Positions 15,632-22,022 of a stretch of 47,286 bases of DNA are shown piece after piece. Both the position numbers and the translations under genes were made by a program. The first letter of the stretch is position 1. Each line of letters begins with the position of its first letter. Under the pieces are notes generated by a model. The model saw only the letters and a program-made list of their open reading frames with translations, was not told the DNA's origin and made no database searches. This DNA comes from an uncultured Eubacteriales bacterium (GTDB taxonomy: Bacteria; Bacillota; Clostridia; Christensenellales; CAG-1252). The DNA is taken from NCBI GenBank assembly GCA_902797685.1, contig CADBTQ010000006.1, positions 1 through 47,286 on the forward strand. Reading direction: 5' to 3'.

Positions 15632-16664
15632 CCTCGTTTGGCTGACCAAAGACGGCAGATTTGCCTGTCTCAACCGCGAGGAGTGGTGGCGAGCGGGCGC
15701 GGTGGATAGCGACCGTCGGGACGTGTACCGCGCCAAAGTGGTGCGCGACGCGCCCGCATTACACGGCGCGTTCGTCAGTTTGGGCGACCGAAACGCCCTG
15801 TTGCGCTACGACAAGGGGGACAAACCCCTCAAGACGGGCGAAACCGCTCCGGTCACCATCGTCGAGCCCCCCAAAGGGGACAAATTGGCGGTCGTGGGAC
15901 TTCGCCCCACCTTGGGCGGGGAGTATTTGGCGTATATCCCCCACGGCGAGGGATTGCGCTACGCCAAAGGATATGCGGACAGTGCCAAAGAGAAATGGCG
16001 GCAGGCGTTGGAGCCCGATCTTACGACCTTGCCGGGCGGCTGGATACTGCGCTCGGCGGCATTGGGCGCCGACCCCCAAGCGATACGTGCGGAGATGCGG
16101 TCTCTTGCGGCAACGTGGCGGGAGATACTGCAAAATCCCGCCTTGGGGCGAGTATACCACGCCCCCGACGAGGGAGAGCGCTTCATCGCGAGAGACGCAA
16201 GGGAGATATGGACGGACGACGAGGACCTGTTGCAACGGCTGTCCCGCGCCTACCCCCTCACCCCCGTGCGCTACGTGGCGGGACTTACCGACCGCTACGA
16301 GCGAGAGGAGCGCGCACTCAAACCCCTGTGGGAGAGGACGGTCACCTTGGATAAGGGGGTCAAATTGACTTTCGACTACACCCAAGCCGCCACCGTGGTG
16401 GACGTGGACTCGGGCGGCTTTTCCCTCTCGGGCAACCCCCAAGCCTCGGCGCGAGAGGTCAACCGCATCGCTTGCAAATGGTTGGTGCGCTTGCTGTCTT
16501 TGCGGGAGATCACGGGGGTGATCTTGGTGGACTTTGTGTCGACCGACCTCTTGGGCAGAGAGGACTTGCTCGCTTATTTGACCGATCTGTCCATAGTGGA
16601 TAGCAAACTCCACGTGGTGGATATCACCCGTTTGGGTATCGTAGAATTGACCCGTCAAGGGTAA
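15624..16664 (+). CDS. rng: RNase E/G family endoribonuclease, short form
   Basis: A 346-residue protein with the S1-like and catalytic core of RNase E/G. The two metal-binding aspartates are D260 (VVDVDSGGF) and D303 (GVILVDFVS); their spacing of 43 equals that of D303 and D346 in E. coli RNase E. The protein ends before the position where the CPxC zinc-link would be, so the tetramer-forming zinc link and small domain are absent. GTG start with AAGGAG upstream, overlapping the previous gene. It would process rRNA and mRNA 5' ends. The usual following rplU-ysxB-rpmA genes are not here. Confidence 0.85.
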   Translation: MFDLVWLTKDGRFACLNREEWWRAGAVDSDRRDVYRAKVVRDAPALHGAFVSLGDRNALLRYDKGDKPLKTGETAPVTIVEPPKGDKLAVVGLRPTLGGEYLAYIPHGEGLRYAKGYADSAKEKWRQALEPDLTTLPGGWILRSAALGADPQAIRAEMRSLAATWREILQNPALGRVYHAPDEGERFIARDAREIWTDDEDLLQRLSRAYPLTPVRYVAGLTDRYEREERALKPLWERTVTLDKGVKLTFDYTQAATVVDVDSGGFSLSGNPQASAREVNRIACKWLVRLLSLREITGVILVDFVSTDLLGREDLLAYLTDLSIVDSKLHVVDITRLGIVELTRQG

Positions 16665-16675
16665 TAGGAGGCAAT

Positions 16676-17032
16676 ATGGATCAATGGATTTTGTACGGGT
16701 GCGAATTAGACGGCACCAACCCTCGCCCTCTTTGCGAGTTGGACGGCAAGCAAGCCTTTTTCGAGCAACTCAACGCCCACGTGTTTCGTAAAGTGGCATC
16801 AGGAAATGCCGGCAACGCGGAAAAGGTGTTGCTGACTTTGCTCAAAAACGCGATCGTAGACGGCCCAAGCGCTCGCGTTCTCATGCGCGCTTTGCGCCAC
16901 GCGGACGAAGTGGGGCTTTGCAACGATATTTACGACGCCGTGGAGTGCGCCTTAGACGAGGGCGAGACCGCCCTTTGTTGGGGAGATCTCACCCGCTTAG
17001 TCAAGCACGATTTGACCACAATGGAGATATAA
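16676..17032 (+). CDS. Hypothetical protein, 118 residues
   Basis: The ATG follows TAGGAGG and lies 11 bases after the RNase stop, so it is in the same operon. The product, beginning MDQWILYGCELDG, is mostly alpha-helical by composition (NAEKVLLTLLKNAI, VLMRALRHADEVG), has no signal peptide or membrane segment, and carries five scattered cysteines without a metal-binding pattern. I do not recognise the family. Confidence 0.8.
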   Translation: MDQWILYGCELDGTNPRPLCELDGKQAFFEQLNAHVFRKVASGNAGNAEKVLLTLLKNAIVDGPSARVLMRALRHADEVGLCNDIYDAVECALDEGETALCWGDLTRLVKHDLTTMEI

Positions 17033-17038
17033 TGCGGT

Positions 17039-18193
17039 ATGAAAAAGAGAGTTTTTAGCGTCCTGACCATCCTTGTCGTCGTCCTCGCCGTAGTCTCTTT
17101 GACAGGCTGCGACTTCGTGCAAAAAGTCGCCAAAGACTTGGGCGTGGAGGACATCATCGAAAGCCTTATCCCCGAGGGATTTCACCCCGGCGACAACAAG
17201 ACGGTGGACGTCTCGAGCGAAGTGTCGTCCGAGCCTGTCGCCTTATCGGACGGGGAATTGTCCATCCACTTTTTGGAGTTGGGCAACAAGTACACGGGGG
17301 ACTGCACCCTCATCAAGATCGGGGATACCGAGGTGCTGATCGACGCGGGCAGCCGCACCACCTCGTCCGCCACCATCGTGCCCTATATCCGCAGCTACTG
17401 CACGGACGGCAAGTTGGAGTACGTCATCGTCACTCACGCCCACCAAGACCACATCGCGGGGTTTGTGGGCAGCAAAGCCAACCCCGGCGTGTTCGACAGC
17501 TTTGAGGTGGGCACCATCATTCAGTTCGCTTTGACCAACGCCAGCAGCCAAGTTTACAAAAACTACTGCTCGGAACGGGACGAGGCGGTGGAACGCGGGG
17601 CGAAGTTGTACACCGCTTTGCAGTGCTACAACAATCTCGACGGCGCGCAACGCTCCTACACCTTGGCGGAAGGGGTGACCATGAACATCCTGTACAACTA
17701 CTATTACGAGCACACCACCGACGACGAAAACGACTATTCGGTGTGTATGCTGCTGACGCAAGGGACCAACAACTACCTGTTTACGGGCGATCTGGAAAAG
17801 AACGGGGAGCAAAAATTGGTGGAGAAGAACGACCTTCCCCACGTGCAACTCTTTAAGGGCGGTCACCACGGCTCGTACACCGCCAACACCCCCACGCTGA
17901 TGAAGGTGATCCAACCCGAGATCGTGTGCGTGTGCTGTTGCTGCGGTACGACCGAGTACACTTCCAACGACCAAAACACCTTCCCCTCGCAGGCATTTTT
18001 CGACCACGTGCTGCCCTACACCGACCAAATCTACGTCACTACCATGTGCACCGATTTCGACAAGGACGTCTACCAAAGCCTCAACGGCAATATCGTGGTG
18101 ACTTCCATGGGCACCGACCTCAAAGTGACCTGCTCCGCCTCGGTGCAATCGGTATTGGAGACCGATTGGTTTAAGGAACACCGAAAGCGGTAG
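17039..18193 (+). CDS. ComEC/Rec2-like metallo-beta-lactamase-fold lipoprotein
   Basis: A 384-residue exported lipoprotein: signal peptide with lipobox LTGC (Cys24), a Ser/Val-rich linker to about residue 70, then an MBL-fold hydrolase. Metal-binding motifs are H133-A-H135-Q-D137-H138 and the later GHHG at 275-278, as in the detached ComEC-type nuclease domains of Firmicutes. It probably hydrolyses nucleic acid or nucleotides outside the membrane; the family is poorly characterised. The ribosome binding site is weak (GGAG at long spacing), just behind the 118-residue gene. A hairpin array and terminator follow. Confidence 0.85.
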   Translation: MKKRVFSVLTILVVVLAVVSLTGCDFVQKVAKDLGVEDIIESLIPEGFHPGDNKTVDVSSEVSSEPVALSDGELSIHFLELGNKYTGDCTLIKIGDTEVLIDAGSRTTSSATIVPYIRSYCTDGKLEYVIVTHAHQDHIAGFVGSKANPGVFDSFEVGTIIQFALTNASSQVYKNYCSERDEAVERGAKLYTALQCYNNLDGAQRSYTLAEGVTMNILYNYYYEHTTDDENDYSVCMLLTQGTNNYLFTGDLEKNGEQKLVEKNDLPHVQLFKGGHHGSYTANTPTLMKVIQPEIVCVCCCCGTTEYTSNDQNTFPSQAFFDHVLPYTDQIYVTTMCTDFDKDVYQSLNGNIVVTSMGTDLKVTCSASVQSVLETDWFKEHRKR

Positions 18194-18204
18194 CGATTAA
18201 ACGA

Positions 18205-18280
18205 ATGATGTGTCGGCTCGCCGACATGATGTTTGCGCAAAGCGCAAATGATGTTATCTGCCCATGCAGATAATGATGTT
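18205..18280 (+). repeat. Hairpin array with ATGATG anchors, downstream of a plus-strand gene
   Basis: ATGATG words at 18205, 18226, 18248 and 18273 alternate with perfect palindromes: GTCGGCTCGCCGAC, TTTGCGC AAA GCGCAAA and TTATCTGC CCAT GCAGATAA. It starts 12 bases after the stop codon and leads to the terminator. Confidence 0.9.
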
Positions 18281-18309
18281 TTCTTTGCTTGGCGCAAAGA
18301 AAGTTGAGG

Positions 18310-18335
18310 AAGCCGCACCCCTTGCGGCTTTTTTG
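18310..18335 (+). terminator. Intrinsic terminator after the ATGATG array
   Basis: AAGCCGCA CCCC TTGCGGCTT followed by a T-run. Nearly the same terminator ends the plus-strand array at 27562. Confidence 0.9.
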
Positions 18336-18381
18336 ATGCTTTGGCTGCTTCAAACAGATACAAAATCGCCCCCGAAGGCTT

Positions 18382-18425
18382 GGGGCAACCTATTGTGTAC
18401 TGTGCACTACACCATCTACAAGGCG
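18382..18425 (+). repeat. 44-bp dispersed repeat, copy 2
   Basis: Matches 93-136 in reverse orientation, with two or three substitutions. A weak minus-strand terminator-like stem (GCCCC ... GGGGGC, then TTTT) overlaps its left edge. Confidence 0.8.
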
Positions 18426-18439
18426 CAAGCGGCGCCTTC

Positions 18440-18667
18440 CGATATCACCGCTTGGCGGTGCATATCATCACGATTGCAAATCGTGTATATCATCGGTTCC
18501 TCTGGACCGCATATCATCACGGCTTGCCGTGCATATCATCGCCTATGTGCGGTAGCACGCATCATGCCGCCATCACGCGGCACATCATTTGTGCATTAGG
18601 CACAACATCATGTTGCCAAAGGCAACTCATCATTTGGCAAAGCCAAACATCATCGCCCCTCGGGCGC
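18440..18667 (-). repeat. Hairpin array with ATATCA / CATCAT anchors, downstream of a minus-strand gene
   Basis: Anchors ATATCAC, ATATCATC and CATCAT (GATGATAT and ATGATG on the minus strand) alternate with palindromes such as CGCTTGGCG, ACGATTGCAAATCGT, ACGGCTTGCCGT, TGTGCATTAGGCACA, TTGCCAAAGGCAA and GCCCCTCGGGC. The last palindrome ends within five bases of the stop codon of the minus-strand gene. Confidence 0.9.
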
Positions 18668-19318
18668 TCACTCTTTCCACACCACCCAGTACCCCGCGAC
18701 GTACTCCCCGCCATCGAGCGGGCGGTCGGGGTCGCCTTGCACCCCGTAGCCGTAGCGGACGATCTCGCCGTCTCGGTACCACGCCCCCAACACGTAGGGT
18801 GGCTCCCCCTCTTCCGCAACTTGCACGAAGTACGCCTCGGGCAACGCCTCGTTGAGGGAGACGGCGGGCGGATAGCCCGCCATGCGCTCTTCCCACGACG
18901 AGGGAGCGGGTTTGGCTTGGGGCAACACTTCCACTATTTCCACGGTTTCGGGAAGCTGGGAGGGTGTGGCGGACCCATCGTCGGAAGTAGGTTTTTGCGG
19001 CTTTTGGTCGGGCGTTTCGTTCTCTTTTTTAGGCGCTTTTTCCTTTCCTTTCGCCTCGTCGATCAAGCGTTTCCACCTAAGAGGCGACGAGGTGGTGGCG
19101 CACACGATCTCTCCCTCCGTTTCCACCGCCAGATCCACTTGCCCCGACGGCAGAATCAACTTTTCTCGCCCCTTACAGGGGCGGTGGGTCAATTCGTCGC
19201 CGACTTTGCACCACAATTCCCCCTCGGCATTGCATTGCAACTCGACGATGGTTTGGGCGCCGTAAGCGGTGCGATAGTACCCTTTATTTGCGCGTAAAAT
19301 GGTCAGCGTGCTTTTCAT
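18668..19318 (-). CDS. Hypothetical protein, 216 residues
   Basis: Three regions are visible: an N-terminal beta-rich part (about 1-80, beginning MKSTLTILRANKGYY), a Pro/Glu/Lys-rich linker (about 90-145, KEKAPKKENETPDQKPQK) and a compact C-terminal part with YRDGEIVRYGYGVQGD and many aromatic residues. No signal peptide or membrane segment. The start overlaps the end of a 51-residue frame upstream, and its own ribosome binding site is poor, so translation is probably coupled. Family not recognised. Confidence 0.7.
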   Translation of the reverse strand: MKSTLTILRANKGYYRTAYGAQTIVELQCNAEGELWCKVGDELTHRPCKGREKLILPSGQVDLAVETEGEIVCATTSSPLRWKRLIDEAKGKEKAPKKENETPDQKPQKPTSDDGSATPSQLPETVEIVEVLPQAKPAPSSWEERMAGYPPAVSLNEALPEAYFVQVAEEGEPPYVLGAWYRDGEIVRYGYGVQGDPDRPLDGGEYVAGYWVVWKE

Positions 19319-19439
19319 ACTGTTTCATACGCTCGACTATCGCCAAATATGCGAGCCCCTTGAGGGGTTTCGGGGGGATCGGGGGGTCGATTTTTGTCTT
19401 ACGGGACAGCAATTTGCGAAACAATCCAAACGGTATCAT
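19284..19439 (-). CDS. Small basic protein (51 residues) overlapping the next gene
   Basis: ATG with AGAGGAG just upstream. The product begins MIPFGLFRKLLSRK, continues IDPPIPPKPLKG, and ends with a charged helix (ERMKQYEKHADHF). It overlaps the 216-residue gene by 35 bases in another frame and could drive its translation. A real peptide is plausible because the Pro-rich and helical segments are not what random sequence gives, but evidence is modest. Confidence 0.45.
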   Translation of the reverse strand: MIPFGLFRKLLSRKTKIDPPIPPKPLKGLAYLAIVERMKQYEKHADHFTRK

Positions 19440-19472
19440 AACTCCTCTTAACGAAAAATTGGTGTAAATCAA

Positions 19473-19501
19473 TTGCATTATATGAGGGAATGGTATATAA
19501 T
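19473..19501 (+). promoter_or_regulatory. Promoter of the 471-residue lipoprotein gene
   Basis: TTGCAT, 17 bp, TATAAT, about 48 bases before the ATG. No inverted repeat in the spacer. Confidence 0.65.
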
Positions 19502-19548
19502 TGTGGTCTAGGAATAGTATTCTGCGCACTATGCGTTTAGGAGTAAGT

Positions 19549-20964
19549 ATGAAAAAGAAAGTTTTTGTTATCATTGCCATGGTTTTGATGGTCTGCCTCG
19601 TGTTGGTGGGCTGTGAAAGCTACAAAAACGCCAAGTTCGACAAGGGCGACACTTCCGCCCCCGTATTGAGCAACGGCGGCAGCGTGGTCCTGCAAGGGGA
19701 TTACGTGTACTTTATCAACGGTTATTCGGACTACCTCAAGACGGCTACCGCCAACTGGTTTGGCAACGTCAAAAAGGGTGCGGTCATGCGCATCAAAGCG
19801 GGCGAAACGGACATGAGCAAAGCCGAAGTGATCGTTCCTAAGAGCGTGATGAGCGCGGCCAAACAAACGGGCTTCAGCATCTACGGCGACTACATCTACT
19901 ACGTCAGCCCCTCCGCCGAAGAGGATCGTAGCGGCAACGTCCTGACCGACAATCTGCAATTTTTGCGCACCGGGTTGGACGGCCAAAACACCGCCGTGCT
20001 GTTGGAGATCGAAAACGGCACGTCCACCGCTTACAAGTATGCACCGAACGGCTTGTACTACGTCAAGGATAGCAACTTGTACTTCAAGGCGTTTGCCAAA
20101 AAGTACAACAAGAAGAAAGACGGCACCCTCATCGCCGAGGGCGTGAGCGCCACCTTCTTCCCCGTGTCCGAGACCTATGCCGGTCAAGAGACCCTCTCCG
20201 ACGCGGTGTTCTACACCAAAGCGACCGACTCCGCTTACGACTACACCAACGAGCTGTGGGCGTACTTCGGCGGCAAGTCCATCAAGGTTATCGACAAAAA
20301 CACCTTTACCAATGACCCCGTGGGCGACTACAAAAACGCGTTCAGCGTCTCCGTCCTCACCTCTAAGAGCGAAGCGGACGGCAGCTTGACTTTGGTGTAC
20401 ACCAAGAGCTACTTTGTGGGCACCTCTTCGTCGGGCACCACCGCCGGCACCTTTGCCTACAACTTCAAATCGGCTGCCGACTTGGAGCACTTCGATAAGG
20501 CGAAGGAAGTGCAATTCTCCACCGAGTCCCTCTCCACCCCCTATGCGCTGGGCATCAACGACGGTTTGATCGCCGTGACCGGTTCGGTCATGACCCACTA
20601 CGCCAACGTGGACGGCAAGATGAACGCCCAAGCCTACAAGGATGACAACGGCAGCATCAGCGCGGGCACCGTGTTCGGCTATCAAGACGGCTACATCTAC
20701 TACCTCAACAGCGAGGTGATCTATCGCTACAAAGCCGACAATTCGGGCTATGTGGAGCAAGTGGGCTCGGACAAAGTGCACGGCTCCTTCATCGACTGCG
20801 AGTTGGTCAACGTGGCGGGCAAGTTGCATCTGTTCTTCTTCAACGAGGATCACAGCGACTACCTCTACGCCTACAACGTGACCGATACCGCCAAAGGCGA
20901 GTGGAAAGCTTTCCTCTTCGGCTCCATGACCGAAGCCGACGCCAAGAGCGAAGCGAGCAAATAA
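19549..20964 (+). CDS. Lipoprotein with beta-propeller-like repeats
   Basis: A 471-residue lipoprotein (lipobox LVGC, Cys22) translated from an ATG behind TAGGAG. After the signal peptide, short strand-turn units recur: VVLQGDYVYFINGYSDY, FSIYGDYIYYVSPS, YAPNGLYYVKDSNLYF and YQDGYIYYLNSEVIY. These resemble the DUF5050-type repeats of Clostridial surface proteins that fold as beta-propellers. It probably sits outside the cytoplasmic membrane; the ligand is unknown. It is a single-gene unit with its own promoter and a strong terminator. DUF5050 relation is by eye. Confidence 0.75.
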   Translation: MKKKVFVIIAMVLMVCLVLVGCESYKNAKFDKGDTSAPVLSNGGSVVLQGDYVYFINGYSDYLKTATANWFGNVKKGAVMRIKAGETDMSKAEVIVPKSVMSAAKQTGFSIYGDYIYYVSPSAEEDRSGNVLTDNLQFLRTGLDGQNTAVLLEIENGTSTAYKYAPNGLYYVKDSNLYFKAFAKKYNKKKDGTLIAEGVSATFFPVSETYAGQETLSDAVFYTKATDSAYDYTNELWAYFGGKSIKVIDKNTFTNDPVGDYKNAFSVSVLTSKSEADGSLTLVYTKSYFVGTSSSGTTAGTFAYNFKSAADLEHFDKAKEVQFSTESLSTPYALGINDGLIAVTGSVMTHYANVDGKMNAQAYKDDNGSISAGTVFGYQDGYIYYLNSEVIYRYKADNSGYVEQVGSDKVHGSFIDCELVNVAGKLHLFFFNEDHSDYLYAYNVTDTAKGEWKAFLFGSMTEADAKSEASK

Positions 20965-20982
20965 TCCCCTTTTACCAAAGAC

Positions 20983-21020
20983 AAAACCCCGACGGAATGA
21001 TACCGTCGGGGTTTATTTTT
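20983..21020 (+). terminator. Intrinsic terminator of the lipoprotein gene
   Basis: AAACCCCGACGG AATGATA CCGTCGGGGTTT followed by ATTTTT. Confidence 0.95.
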
Positions 21021-21038
21021 GATATAGGGATAGATCGC

Positions 21039-21175
21039 ATTCCCCTTGAGGGGAAGGCTTTTTCATGGTGCGCCGACGGCGCATGAATTGGCGCGTTGCG
21101 CCATGAATTGACCTACGGTCATGAATTGGGGCTTGCCCCATGAATTGGAGCGGGATACCCCGCTCCATTATGGTA
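21039..21175 (+). repeat. Hairpin array with ATGAATTG anchors
   Basis: After a TTCCCC TTGA GGGGAA hairpin with a T-run, ATGAATTG words recur with GTGCGCCGACGGCGC, GCGCGTTGCGC, ACCTACGGT, GGGGCTTGCCCC and GGAGCGGGATACCCCGCTCC between them. It is the same anchor as at 4872. Unlike most arrays it lies beyond the terminator of the upstream gene. Confidence 0.88.
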
Positions 21176-21186
21176 AGGGTAGAGCG

Positions 21187-21240
21187 TAGATACACTCGAC
21201 TCGCTTCGCTCCCTCGGTATGACGGCGCGGACAATAGACC
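21187..21240 (+). repeat. Dispersed repeat (TAGATACACTCG...), copy 1
   Basis: The first 41 bases are essentially identical to 25539-25579, and similarity continues through GGACAATAGACCG with a few changes. The CGGTATGAC end recurs inverted (GTCATACCG) at about 21263-21271, suggesting a foldback element. It fills the gene-free stretch up to the Phd gene. Confidence 0.85.
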
Positions 21241-21341
21241 GCAATGACGATTTCTCGCAGTTGTCATACCGACCAAGGCATTTGTGCCGCGTGGAGCGTA
21301 TCTCCTCCGCTTGCGCCAATGGAAAGATTTTGAGAGACAAA

Positions 21342-21617
21342 TCACTTCTCATATTTTGCCCTCATTCCCTGCAAGAACGCCTTGCCGTCCTTGGGGCTTG
21401 CGCCGCCGTCGATCTCGTCGAGCCCCGCGTTGATCAATGCCGCCGCTTGCATTTTGGCGTACATCTCCTCGTACAACTTAACGCTCATCATCACCGCCTC
21501 GGCATACCCGTTTTTGGTGATAACGATGGGCACCGCGCTCTCTTGGCACGTTTTCATAATATTTGAGGTGTTTTTGAGTTCGTTTACCGGCAATATTTTG
21601 GGCAATGCTTGCGTCAT
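21342..21617 (-). CDS. Phd/YefM-type antitoxin without adjacent toxin
   Basis: A 91-residue protein with the Phd/YefM fold signature: ILPVNELKNTSNIMK, then PIVITKNGYAEAVMMSVKLYE. ATG with AGGAGGACG upstream. Antitoxins of this type bind a RelE/Doc-type toxin and repress their own promoter; an 9-bp-arm inverted repeat covers the -10 box. No toxin frame is present downstream, where only repeats occur, or upstream. It may be an orphan left after toxin loss, or a solitary regulator. The C-terminal part (DEIDGGASPKDGKAFLQGMR) is where toxin contact would lie. Confidence 0.85.
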   Translation of the reverse strand: MTQALPKILPVNELKNTSNIMKTCQESAVPIVITKNGYAEAVMMSVKLYEEMYAKMQAAALINAGLDEIDGGASPKDGKAFLQGMRAKYEK

Positions 21618-21645
21618 GATACGTCCTCCTCTTGATAATATGCTT

Positions 21646-21686
21646 AATTATGGTCTAATTATACCATAATTTTATCCAATTTGCAA
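21646..21686 (-). promoter_or_regulatory. Promoter and operator of the Phd gene
   Basis: Minus strand: TTGCAA, 17 bp, TATAAT. The inverted repeat AATTATGGT ... ACCATAATT (21646-21671) overlaps the -10 hexamer, as expected for autoregulation. Confidence 0.75.
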
Positions 21687-21731
21687 GAGAGGACGCGCTA
21701 TTCTCTTTCCCAAGTTTTACCAACGGTACAA

Positions 21732-21935
21732 TTACAAGTCGTCGACCAGATCTTCCATGCCGACGTGCAGGGCTTTGAGTAGGGCGACCACGTTGGACAA
21801 GGTGGGCTCCACCTTGTCGCATTCCCATTGCGACAACTGCTGTTGCTTGACGCCCACCATCGCCGCCAGTTCGGCTTGGGTCAAACCCGCCGCGATCCGC
21901 TCCCTTTTGAGGTTGTTACCAAAGTTCTTAGCCAT
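21732..21935 (-). CDS. Small XRE-type repressor, divergent from the BspA-like gene
   Basis: A 67-residue single-domain Cro/CI regulator: GNNLKRERIAAGLTQAELAA, VKQQQLSQWECDKVEPTLSN. It is a paralogue in length and layout of the regulator at 10957. ATG with AAGG upstream; a start five codons earlier has no binding site. Two near-identical AT-rich palindromes lie in the divergent promoter region. Inference: controls itself and the surface lipoprotein. Confidence 0.88.
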   Translation of the reverse strand: MAKNFGNNLKRERIAAGLTQAELAAMVGVKQQQLSQWECDKVEPTLSNVVALLKALHVGMEDLVDDL

Positions 21936-21938
21936 ACC

Positions 21939-21967
21939 TTGACAATACAATATTTATAATGTAAAAT
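21939..21967 (+). promoter_or_regulatory. Promoter of the BspA-like gene with operator in the spacer
   Basis: TTGACA, 17 bp, TAAAAT. The palindrome TACAATA TTTA TAATGTA (21946-21963, one mismatch) occupies the spacer, the same arrangement as at 11199. Confidence 0.8.
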
Positions 21968-21974
21968 GTGGATA

Positions 21975-21992
21975 TACAATATATTTATTGTA
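21975..21992. promoter_or_regulatory. Second XRE operator
   Basis: TACAATA TATT TATTGTA is a perfect palindrome with 7-bp arms at the expected transcription start of the BspA-like gene. Its centre is 29 bases from that of the first operator. Confidence 0.8.
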
Positions 21993-22022
21993 AAGAATAG
22001 CGGTTTTTAGACGGAGGTTAAG

